Assembly (NCBI GenBank): GCA_016169945.1
Contig: JADLSH010000388.1
Coordinates: forward strand, 1,150,001-1,214,000
Direction: 5' to 3'
Length of the DNA stretch: 64,000 bases
Source of the DNA: Trachythela sp. YZ-2020
Taxonomy: Eukaryota > Cnidaria > Anthozoa > Malacalcyonacea > Clavulariidae
Under the pieces are notes generated by a model that had not been told where the DNA came from, did not search any database, and saw only the letters and a program-made list of their open reading frames with translations. Shown in pieces: positions 11,249-21,051 of this stretch. The stretch's first letter is position 1, and every line of letters starts with the position of its first letter. A program made the translations under genes and the position numbers.

Positions 11249-12372
11249 AGCTTCTCAAACAAACCAGTATTTAAAGAGAAATTCAACGCGAAAGTTGAGT
11301 TAATTTATGGGTGTTTATTACCGTGGTATCAAGACAACGATACGGTGGTGATTTCCTTTGTGTTTTGCTCATGAATTATTAATGAGTTTGAGAATCTTAT
11401 TTATAATATTCTTAAGTTTCCTGTTCTGGTTTCAGGGCAGTTAGTTAGCATAATATTAATAATATCTTACGAATGACTATGAAAGGTGATTTAATACTAA
11501 GAGAAAGTGCAATCGTAAATTATATTACTTTACACATTATTCATTAACACGAAACTTTGTTAAGGTTACAGAGCACCTTTGAATTGTTAAAATTCACCGA
11601 AAATTTTATTTTTAACGGATTTTTCTCAAATTTTCACAGCATAAAGCTGAAAATCTCCGCTTACAAAAGAGCTTGTTTACATTTTGAATATTTAATGAGT
11701 TACGGGCAATTCTTTCCAAAATATCTAAACTATATTATAACCCTGAAAGAAAAAGCTATATCAAACGAACGGTGAAATAAATAGAAAAATCCGAACACCC
11801 TTTTTTAAAACTGCATAAAAATGACATTTCAGAAATATATGCTCAGGGCCATTAGGCCGCGGCGTGAAGGTACCGCGATTTTAAATCTTCCAAACTAATT
11901 CGCAAAATATGTTATTTTATAGTTATCAACATTTGGTTAAATAGAGAATAATGCATGGGTGCGCGGAAATACCAGATTTATTTCGAGTGTGATATCTCAC
12001 GAGTGAGCGCAATAAAATACCATTTTCATAAACTTCAAAAGCGATAATTTTCACATGTGAGATTATCAGTTTTATCAGTGCTCGAAATCTCTATAAAGCA
12101 CTATACTTTATATAATAAAATTTGGTAAAACTCGGACTAATATTAAGCGCGCAGAAACAATTCTCCGCAGAGAACCTCGAAATGTGTCCTGCATGTATAA
12201 CCTTAAATATTTCTAATTTAGCTCAAAGTTCTCTGAAGTTAATATTCAATTAAGTCGAGTCTATTCATGTAATGTTGGACCAATATAAAGAAATGACGTC
12301 GAATTCGATCAATATAAAAGCTTGTGTTCTTTTCTTTTGCCTTTATCTTTCTGCAAGAGAGAACCGAACGTT

Positions 12373-13317
12373 ATGAATCTGTCATTGCAACAAGAAGTCT
12401 TTCAAATGTCATGTCACATCTTTGGAAGAACGCATTTCGTTATAATAAAACTCCCATTTGAAAAATTGTCAATCAATCACATTTTCGCTATTGTTTTTAA
12501 TAGCATTTTGATAATTCCTACGATATTACTCAACGCTGTTGCAATACTAACGATTTTAAAATCGTCCCAACTGTACAACAAGCCTTGTTATTTTATCATT
12601 CTTGTTCAGTCCGTGATTGACTTGGCAGTTGGTGTTTTGGCCATACCTCTATTTCTCATCTTTCTGGCAAGCGGAATAGGAGGCATTTCAAACTGCTTTG
12701 CAGCAGCTTTGGCGTTAAGATCACCATTTTTACCAATTGGAGTATCTACGATCACATTATCTGCTATGACAATGGAAAGATACATTGCCATATTACATCC
12801 GTATGCTTACAGTACTCAGGTGACAAGAAACAGGCTTTTGATATATGTATGTTCCAGTGCTGCGGTTATATTTTCTGTCATCACTCTCTCTTTTGCTTTT
12901 CAAAGACTGAATTTAATAGTTGCTACAGTAGTGGTAACGCTTGTCTTCTTCTTTACTGCATTTGTTTACACAAGAATATACTTGGTCGTTAAAAAGTTGG
13001 CTCGTTCGAAAAACAAACTACATGACGCTGCTGCAGAAGGGAACTTGACAAGAATGAAGTTGTTTCTTCGCGAAATTAAACAAGCAAAATCGTGTTTTCT
13101 TGTTGTCATTTGTTTTTGCGTTCTCTCTTTCTTGCCAACCGCTATTGTAGTTCCCTTTTTGGCAAGTATCAATCGATTTGAGAAGCTAGCAATCTCAATC
13201 TGGGTTATAACGCTTATCCTGTTAAATTCCAGTGTGAACTCGGTGATATTCTTTTGGACTAAAACAATGTTGAGAAAAGAATCTGTTAAGATGTTGAACA
13301 CCATGTGTCTACATTAA
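12373..13317 (+). CDS. Class A (rhodopsin-like) GPCR, single exon
   Basis: An intact 314-residue seven-helix receptor for the plasma membrane. Helix 1 spans about residues 36-60 with the conserved Asn54; helix 2 has Asp83; helix 3 ends in ERY (135-137), the G-protein switch; helix 6 has a FLP motif near 253-255; helix 7 reads NSVIF (289-293) in place of NPxxY. Extracellular loop 2 is very short and has no cysteine, so the usual TM3-loop 2 disulfide is absent, as in melanocortin/adenosine/lipid-type receptors. One N-glycosylation site (N2) is visible. I use ATG 12373 because the upstream in-frame codon at 12322 is TTG and the paralog begins at the same Met-Asn-Leu-Ser. Ligand unknown. Its sister copy at 8233-9536 lies in divergent orientation. 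Confidence 0.9.
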   Translation: MNLSLQQEVFQMSCHIFGRTHFVIIKLPFEKLSINHIFAIVFNSILIIPTILLNAVAILTILKSSQLYNKPCYFIILVQSVIDLAVGVLAIPLFLIFLASGIGGISNCFAAALALRSPFLPIGVSTITLSAMTMERYIAILHPYAYSTQVTRNRLLIYVCSSAAVIFSVITLSFAFQRLNLIVATVVVTLVFFFTAFVYTRIYLVVKKLARSKNKLHDAAAEGNLTRMKLFLREIKQAKSCFLVVICFCVLSFLPTAIVVPFLASINRFEKLAISIWVITLILLNSSVNSVIFFWTKTMLRKESVKMLNTMCLH

Positions 13318-13420
13318 GTATTACATATATCGTTGTTGCATGCTACGACATTTCGTCTTTGTGAATAATTTACAACTCTAAGAAAATGATATTATAAAGA
13401 GATGTTGTCCTGCTTAATAT

Positions 13421-14277
13421 AGAGTCACGCCCATTTTCACGAGTCGCGCCCTTTTCCACAAGTCGCGCCTCTTTTCACGAGTCACGCCATTTTTTACAAG
13501 TTGCGCCTCCTTTCACGAATCGCACCCTTTTCCACGAGTCGCGCCTCTTTTCACGAGTCACGCCATTTTTTACGAGCCGCGCCCTTTTTCACGAGTCGCC
13601 CCATTTTTCTCAAGTCGCGCCCTTTTTCATGAGTCGCGCTTCTTTTCGTGAGTTACTCCCTTTTTACAAGTCATGCCTTTTTTCACGAGTCTCCCCATCT
13701 TTACTCGAGTCGCGCCCTTTTTCACGAGTCGCGCCCTTTTTCACGAGTCGCGCTCTTTTTCACGAGTCACGAGCAAGTCACGCCTCTTTTCACGGGTCAC
13801 GCCTTTTTCACGAGTCGCCCCATTTTTCACAAGTCACACCCTTTTTCATGAGTCGCGCTTTTTTCACGAACCGCGCCTCTTTTCACGAGTCACGCCATTT
13901 TTTACGAGCCGCGCCCTTTTTCACGAGTCTCCCCATTTTTCTCGAGTCAGCCCATTTTTACTCGAATTGCGCCCTTTTTCACGAGTCACCCCATTTTTCA
14001 CAAGTCCCCCCCTTTTTCACGATTTTCGCCTTTTTTCTCGAATCTCACCCTTTTTCGCAAATCATACCTCTTTTCACGGGTACGCCTTTTTCACGAGTCT
14101 CCCAATTTTTCTCAAGTTTCCCCCTTTTTCACGAGTCGCGCCTTTTTCACAAGTCGCCCCATTTTTTACAAGTCACGCCCTTTTTCATGAGTCGCCCTTT
14201 TTTTCACGAGTCGCGGCTCTTTTCACGGGTCACTCACCCCATTTTTCACAAGTCACGCCCTTTTTCACGAGTCGTGC
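13421..14277. repeat. Minisatellite, ~20-bp CACGAGTCGCGCC units
   Basis: About 40 diverged head-to-tail units of the form TTTTTCACGAGTCGCGCCC, with variants (CACAAGTC, CACGAGTCACGCCAT, TTTACGAGCCGCG). It begins ~100 bp after the GPCR stop. All three plus-strand frames stay open over long distances, giving repetitive Phe/Ser/Arg ORFs (13629-14314) that are artefacts of a repeat unit without stops. Confidence 0.92.
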
Positions 14278-14715
14278 TCCAAAGTTTATGAAAAATCTGA
14301 ATTATTTCATATGAATCGCCTGTAATAAGTCTTGCAGCTAGGTTTTGAAGTCTCTGCAGCTTTCTTTTTAAAGATTCGCCACAATTACCGCAAACCATTG
14401 AGCAGTAATCAAAATGTGGCTGAACTAAAGCTTGATAAAGATACTTAAGAGTTTCAGTTAAAACATATGGTTTAACACGACGTAACATGCCAATGCCTTA
14501 CGATGCTTTTTTACTGATGTTATCGATTTGCTTATCCCAGCATAAATGTTCATCAATCAAGACGCCTAAGGTCTTTTTTGATTCGACCTCTTTTAATATT
14601 TTACCATCGATAGACACATTGTCTTGCGAACGTTTACTCAACCTTTGACGGGTTCCAAACTTCCAATGACCATGTATTCTGTTTTTTCCACATTTAATGT
14701 TAATTTGTTTGAAAC
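14246..14715 (-). pseudogene. LINE reverse-transcriptase fragment
   Basis: Minus-strand translation matches the late RT/thumb region of a non-LTR retrotransposon: TLGVLIDEHLCWDKQID, then LVQPHFDYCSMVCGNC and LQRLQNLAARLITG, all standard LINE words. There is an in-frame TAA near 14499 and a one-base frameshift near 14660, so it is dead. The 3' side runs into the minisatellite; the 5' portion is missing. Confidence 0.85.
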
Positions 14716-15049
14716 GAAGGTGAAAATTTTAAAGGAAAATTTAAGATTATAAATTATACACATTTTGTATAGCTATATTTATATATTTGATGAAATATTG
14801 CCCTAGCTTGGGACAAGATATGATATCCCTGGGCCATCGCCTCATGCTCAGGTGCTATATCTATATCAATCTATAAATGATAAATATCGCAGCTGAAGCA
14901 ACAAATTATGTACACGTTCATGTAATTCACTGGAAAAAGTATTTGACTTACATACTGTGTGGCAATAATGTAACTTTACTGCAAGTGTACTCTAAACCGA
15001 ATTTCCAACAAAAATGTACATTGACATGGTATGCAAATTTAGGGATTGT

Positions 15050-15480
15050 ATGTAGAATTTGTGTATATTCCCTGTAAATATCTACCCTTTTTTCGAAAAG
15101 GCTGTAAAAACCCTGGGGAAACCATGTAAAAACATTGTGTAAATTCACTATGTAAAAACCCTGTAAGGTTAAGTATATAACCATGTGAAAAAGCATGTAA
15201 ATTTAATTCTAAACAGCCTGGAAATCTATTGTAAAAATGATGGAAATCTTCTCTGACAAAATCGTGTTAAGACAATGTAAAAAGGCTGCAAAAGAAGATA
15301 AATAGGAAATCATGCAAAATTCGTGATTATTTGAAAACCCTGTAAATTTGAATTCAATTACTCTTGTCGATACCGTGTAAAAACCATGTAACTTAAATTG
15401 CAAGGATCGTGCAAAAATCATGAAAATCACATTGCAATGAACCCTGTAAATATACAAGTAAACATGTTTAATATACAATA
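15050..15480. repeat. Diverged CCTGTAAAAACC repeats
   Basis: Repeated, degenerate units around CCTGTAAA, ATGTAAAAAC, GTGTAAAAACC and CATGTAA at irregular 15-40 bp spacing. Minus-strand ORFs here (14948-15196, 15209-15478) only reflect the repeat. Confidence 0.55.
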
Positions 15481-15793
15481 TAGTAAAAATAAAAAGTAAA
15501 AATACAAGTAATTATTCAAACTTTTGATTAAAACCACGTTATATTACCGCAACGCGGATGTAAATGTAAAACATTAAAACGCATGAAACATTTAAGGCGC
15601 TGTCTAGTCCGCACTTCGCAAGACCGCCTGGTTTGTTTAAGTCGACAGTGAAAATGGCTCTTTGGCATGAAATTATGTACTGCATGTACATTAAAATGTG
15701 CAGTAAAGGTTGCAGCTGAAACATGCGTAGAATGGACTGAACGTTACCTTAATGCGAATATCTCTGCTCCACCTACAAAAGTGGATAGTTTAT

Positions 15794-16036
15794 TTATGGA
15801 TCACTTTTAAGTCTCAAGTTATTGTATTTAATCACGTCGTTTTTATTAATTCTTTCAACTTCATCTTCAAAAAGTTTTCTTCCCAATTCCACACAAAGGG
15901 ATTCTTTTGCGTCTCCTTTAGAAAACTTAATTTTTTTAAGCTTGCAAATATGTTTTACACGTTCAGCTTTCAAGTCTGAAAGTTTTCTCGTCTTTGTACA
16001 GAACAGTGTCACCAATAAAGCAGATTCTTTTGGAAT
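15794..16036 (-). CDS. Putative terminal exon of an unknown charged protein
   Basis: An 80-codon minus-strand ORF preceded by a good splice acceptor (pyrimidine tract then TTTAG, at 16037-16050) and ending in a stop at 15794. The peptide is Lys/Glu-rich with a helix-turn-helix-like spacing (DLKAERVKHICKLKK, then GRKLFEDEVERI), reminiscent of a SAP-type DNA-binding fold but not diagnostic. I did not find partner exons; 16221-16390 (minus) is open but ambiguous. Could be the last exon of a small host gene or of a transposon. Confidence 0.35.
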   Translation of the reverse strand: MPKESALLVTLFCTKTRKLSDLKAERVKHICKLKKIKFSKGDAKESLCVELGRKLFEDEVERINKNDVIKYNNLRLKSDP

Positions 16037-16379
16037 CTAAAGTAGGAAGGCCATACATGAATATGATATTCATTTACATGTAATCGAATATGTACCAAGA
16101 GGAAGTTACGGTGCTCAATTTTAACGTAATCTTCTACGAGTCATATGTGATTACATTAATCATGGATAACAGTTACAAAAGTTGACCTGTCAACATCCAC
16201 TTTTAGAGGATTCAGTTCCTTTAAACAATTTTTTGCCTCCCAAGTGACATCTTCTCGTAGTATTCAATGCAGTTACATTTCTGTCCGCAAGCAGTTATGG
16301 AAATTACAGTCTTGGGCACATACAAATCATGTACGTAGTGTAATAGTCTGCCATTATAAAAGAACAATGAAGCATTGTC

Positions 16380-16800
16380 CATCCCTCCCCTGGGCCACCC
16401 CCAGGCATTTGCACTTATCTTTTCTCTAAGTGTACAATTCCCCGTGCTGGGCAGAAAACGGACAACAATGCCCCACCCCGGGGCAAAGAAATGATGACAA
16501 ATGACCGGCCCCGGGGCACACCAACACATAGATTTCGTCCGAATATCATGAGATAAAAGTTTTACATTCTTAATTAAATGACGTTTTAAGCCTTGTAAAG
16601 ATGAGCAAGTTTTGCTTCACAAGTTCTATTTGTTTATGTGTATGACACAAATACTTGATCCATATTCATTTCCGGATAAAGAGACAAATGCCCCGCCGGT
16701 GAACAAATGCCCGGCCCCGGGGAAATTTTGCAATTACTACTGCCCGGCCCGGGCCAAAGGAAGTTTGCAAATGCCCGAGCGTAGCCCGGGGGGGATGAAT
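16380..16800. repeat. CCCCGGGG-rich dispersed repeat
   Basis: Several copies of ATGCCCC...CCCCGGGG(CA)AA text on both sides of a short AT-rich spacer (for example near 16470, 16515, 16690, 16715 and 16745). It stands out against the AT-rich surroundings. Arrangement suggests a decayed transposon with GC-rich internal repeats; no ends could be fixed. Confidence 0.45.
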
Positions 16801-16824
16801 GCTAGAATTGACTGATGCATTATA

Positions 16825-16965
16825 GCTGTGCGTAATGAAATGATAGCTGAGTACCCAGAAGTGTTCGAAGCTTAGCTGTTCAACTCCAAAACCGTAAAAA
16901 AGCATCTGAGGAAAAGTACGAAGGATGACAGTGATCGATATTTTGAACGTGCGACTGTAGTTCAG
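16825..16965 (+). pseudogene. OTU-like protease domain relic, copy 1
   Basis: Plus-strand translation gives AVRNEMIAEYPEVFEA, a stop, then KKHLRKSTKDDSDRYFERAT. The second part matches, over DNA as well as protein, the fragment at 18612-18780 (TACGAAGGATG..GATCGATATTTT..GTGCGACTGTA). Together they resemble the start of OTU cysteine-protease domains found in cnidarian mobile elements. Non-functional. Confidence 0.4.
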
Positions 16966-17234
16966 TACACTATATTCTAAATTCTATAGTCTATACTATA
17001 GCTTATACAGTATAATTTATTCGATCACTAGCCAGAAGTGGATGAACCTCGAGCCATGACATCGCATCTTCAATCGCCTGTGATGTTAACTTGCCAAAAC
17101 TGAACAAACGAAAGCGCAAATCTAAAGCAAGCAAGCAAGCAACCTCAGCCAAAAGACTGTACTTGGAGAATAACAGATGACTCGAATTTCACCCACTTCT
17201 GGCTCGTGATGGAATAGATTATATAGTATACGGT

Positions 17235-18603
17235 CAGGACCGTAACTAAGGGGGGTATCAACACGCCGGAAAAAGCATAAAGCTATATTGATGTTTAAAA
17301 CGATTAACGAATTGACTCCGCATTATCTTCATGAATTGTTTGAATCCCGCAGCACAGGATACAATTTGAGAAACTCTGAAAACACTTTATTGGTGCCAAA
17401 ACCGCGAACGAACTACGGTAAACGAAGTTTTAGTTATAACGGGGCGGTGCTGTGGAATGAGTTACCTCATAATGTACGAGCAATATGCTCTCTTAGTCAA
17501 TTCAAAAGAGAAATTGACAACCTATTTTCCATATGATACGGACTCCCGCACGGCAATCTTGTAAATCAGTAAACATGTTGTAGTTTTTAATATGTGTAAA
17601 AGTCTAAGTGTAAATTGTCTCTGTATCAGTAAATTGTTATTGTAAAATGTTACGTTATTTTTATACCATACTGTAGATTTTACCGTGTTTAAATAAAGTT
17701 TTTTGATTGATTGATTGACCCCCCTCCCCAAGATTTCAGAATATCTCATATTCGGAAAATCGAGACATCTATTCGGAAATAGGAACGTCTCAGAGAAAAC
17801 GAAAAAATCACGGCGTTTGTATGTAGTACCCGCAAACTATGAGAATCCTATTCAGAAGTACGAAGTTTCAATCCAAAGTTACAAAAGCAAATTGTTTGTT
17901 TATATCGAGATCATAACAATGGAATGTGTCACAAATAATATTCAGAATTAAAATTACAAAATTCGGAAAACCTGACATTGATTTATTTATTTATTCGGAT
18001 ATACGGAAATTGCGGTCCAAGGCAATTACAGCGATATAGACTGAAAATTGAAAACGGTTTGCAGAAAGATAAATCCCTTAATTACTGTTCTGCAGCCATA
18101 TATCTAGTTGAAGAACTGGATGAGCTAGAATTGATAGAATTTATAGAATTCTTTCTAACGCCGCTATTCGATCATTCTAATTTTGATGCAAAGTTTGAAA
18201 CTTTTGTCAAAGATGACAAACGAATGTGATGCGACTTAATAGATGCTGAAATATTTTATATAGACTATATAGTGCTGAATTGTACAGTCGAAATTGTGCG
18301 TTTTACGATGTTTAGAACTTTCTCAATGCTATATATATATAAAACGTTTCTCAGAATGCAGGAAATATCATTTCAGGGACCGGAAATGCAAATCATTTAT
18401 GTTAGGAGTTTGCTGCGTATCGCCTTATCGTGAAACTGACATTTTTTACATAAGTCATTTGTTAGGAGAGGGTTCAGTAATCACCTGTAAGGGTCCTGTA
18501 AACTAATGATTTTTATTCGGATATGTTATTCGGAAATTCGGAGGTCCATTCGGAAATTTTTCATCTGCATCCCGCCAACCATTAGGGGTTAGGTACGGCC
18601 CTG
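17235..18603. mobile_element. hAT-type element with nested LINE
   Basis: Ends CAGGACCGTAACT and, inverted, CAGGGCCGTACCT. The flanking 8-bp direct repeat TATACGGT (17227-17234 and 18604-18611) is perfect. The right part has many ATTCGGA(AAT) motifs, as subterminal transposase-binding repeats of hAT elements often do. A LINE 3' end (17257-17719) is inserted near the left terminus. The 83-codon ORF at 17978-18229 is unrecognised. Confidence 0.88.
17257..17719 (+). mobile_element. Truncated LINE 3' end with TTGA tail
   Basis: Positions 17288-17536 encode the final ~82 residues of a LINE ORF2 (GYNLRNSENTLLVPKPRTN, then SFSYNGAVLWNELP), followed by a 3' UTR, AATAAA near 17692 and a TTGA repeat tail. 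It sits inside the hAT element 17235-18603 and is therefore younger than it. Confidence 0.85.
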
Positions 18604-18611
18604 TATACGGT

Positions 18612-18780
18612 ACTTTATAGCGCGCTGAAGTACAGTCGCACAACTAAAAATATCGATCGCGTCTGCCCAAGTACCATCCTTCGTACCTTTCTTAAGATAC
18701 TCTGTTGGGTTTTGTACCTTTGCCATCGCTCTATCTCGATTACGAAGCACAACATACAACTTCAGAGTTTTACAAAACAA
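18612..18780 (-). pseudogene. OTU-like protease domain relic, copy 2
   Basis: Minus-strand translation contains NPTEYLKKGTKDGTWADAID, matching the conserved 'YL..M...GTWGD.I.L.A' stretch of OTU-type cysteine proteases. It is cut off at the boundary of the hAT element. Homologous to the relic at 16825-16965. Such OTU domains occur in cnidarian Helitron/Pif1-type and other transposons. Confidence 0.5.
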
Positions 18781-19979
18781 TATATTTTATCAAGAATTCA
18801 CACATATATATATATATACAAGATTATATCTAAGTTAAAGTATTTTACAGATCACATTCCTTCACCATAAATGGTTACAATTTGGTACATGCAGAACTAT
18901 TAGTTATTGGTATCTACGGTATTCAGTTATAATGTTCTTATCTTTCTTTGAGGACTACATCGTTATATTTTTAGCTAAGTCAATTACAACATACATAACT
19001 TTTAATTATAGATGTCAACATAGTATTTATTAAGATATATCAACAGATATAAGTCGTCTTAACAATCTCCATCCCCGCGGCGCTTAATTTCATTGTCTAT
19101 CAGTCGGAGTACAAACCATTTTCATAATATTTATGAAATTTTAAAGTAAATTTCGCTGCAAAACGTTGAATATATGAATATTTATATATTTCGCAGTATT
19201 CGAGAATGTTTGTTTGCCCCCTAGCGATCCCAAAATGCATTGCGAAACCGCGCGCGGAAACTGGAAAACGGCAACATATACATTAGCCTACGTCATAGAC
19301 AATACTCGATATTGGATTAAAAATTTTAACAAATAGCTTTCCCAATTTCAAGTGGCATTAAAATATGTCATTTGTAACCTCGTAAAATGAGAAAACTTTG
19401 TCTGTTGCGCAAAATACGCTGACTGCCTGAACACAAGTACAACAAAATTTAGTTGGTTTAATGAAGAAACGTCATACCAGTGAAGTTGTCAGAGAAAATA
19501 GCGCTAGCAGTTGTTGTAGAAGTGGTGTTCTTTTAAATGACTAAATATACTTTACATTCTCAAGAATACCTAGCCCAAACAAATATGTACGTGTCTGGGT
19601 GAATCCATATTAAGAAAGTATAACGCCGTTTCTCCACATAAAAGTATTACAAAATACATGCACATTTTAACAAATGCATGTCTGTGGGGAGCATGCAATG
19701 TTGAAATAGTTTAGATACTCATCTGTCAATCACACTGCATAAGCAAACAACAGGTTTTCCAGTTTGACTACGACGTGCTTGGTTTTACATTACAGCCTAT
19801 GTATGTCTCATTTTCCATTAACTACGATCATACAAAGATGTCTAAATCCTAGCGCGATCAACCGCTTCTAGTTCTGCTTTAAACATATATAACACTAAGC
19901 CTGGGAAAACGACAAAGTTAAAGAAAAGTAATAATAATGAAAAAAACAGGTCAATTTCTCTTTCTTGTTCAATCATAGC
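18781..19979. other. Gene-free AT-rich stretch
   Basis: No ORF above background, no recognised repeat ends. CAAATATATATATATA-type microsatellite near 18805-18820. Confidence 0.5.
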
Positions 19980-20523
19980 CAGGGTCGTAGAGCTAGAAGC
20001 ATGTGGAGTTGGGGAAGGCCGGAAGGTTCGAAGGATTTTACCTGAAATTTGAACTTTAATGTTAAAATTTACCTGAAGTATAATGATTGTAATAGACCTT
20101 TTTCTGATTGATTATCATTGTAATACTGAGCTGCTTAAAACGTAGGGAGGTCCTGGGGTCATCTAGCCTCGCCTCCCTAATTTTTCGCTCCCCACGCCGC
20201 AAGCCCCAACCGTTTAAAACCGCCAGCTACGCAGTCTAGGGGTCCTCCCCCCTGACATCCCAGAAGATTTCAATATTTTTTAAGCTCCAGGACTGCACTT
20301 TCGAAGCGAATTCGCAAACGAGTTGTGTCGGAATTGCCGTGAGGTTTTTAAAAAGATCGGGTTATTTCAAGTAATATAATATTATATTTTAGTTAATCCT
20401 TCACAAAATATAACGACTTTATCACCCAAATATTACCTGAAAATGTCAAAAATATACCTTGAATTTTACCTGGAGTTGGGGGAGGGGTTACAACACTCGC
20501 ACACCCCGCTCGCTACGTCCCTG
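19980..20523. mobile_element. hAT-type nonautonomous element
   Basis: Left end CAGGGTCGTAGAGC, right end (inverted) CAGGGACGTAGCGAGC. Flanks ATCATAGC and ACCATTGC match at 6 of 8 positions, consistent with an old 8-bp duplication. The interior has GGGGTCCTCCCCCC text shared with the element at 6907-7283. Confidence 0.7.
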
Positions 20524-21051
20524 ACCATTGCTAGCCGAGCAGATACCGCCGTCCATATAGTAAGTTGCTAAATATATATTTATCAACAAAATGCTTGCAC
20601 AACAATACTTATTTGGAAAAAGAATACAGAACTAATCATGTATGTTGCTTTACTTTTATGCCAAAATATGACCTCTTTAACTAAATTTCATCGAGTTTCT
20701 TAACCTTAATTCTATATTCTATAGACTATGTCTCGATTATGACGATAAAATACTGTTTCCAATAATATATATATAACGATAATGAAAAAATTATAGGCAA
20801 TATTGATATTAATCTAAAGTGCATTTAATATGTTTACACCCAGTGCAAAAACAGTGTCATTCGCCTCTGAACATTAGAGAGGATAGTTTCTACATTTAAT
20901 TCTGTGATATATACTCCTAAATCCTGAACAAACCCAGTTTTGATATATGGGGGAAATCAATATTTTCTCACTATATGCAAATGAGGCCTGGGCACCATTC
21001 CACCTTAAGATTTAATAGATACATAAGACTATTAATACCAATATTTTGCCA

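Noticed and set aside
13629..14314. Overlapping 213-220-codon ORFs, plus strand
   Set aside because: Direct translation of the 20-bp minisatellite in several frames; no start context or domain.
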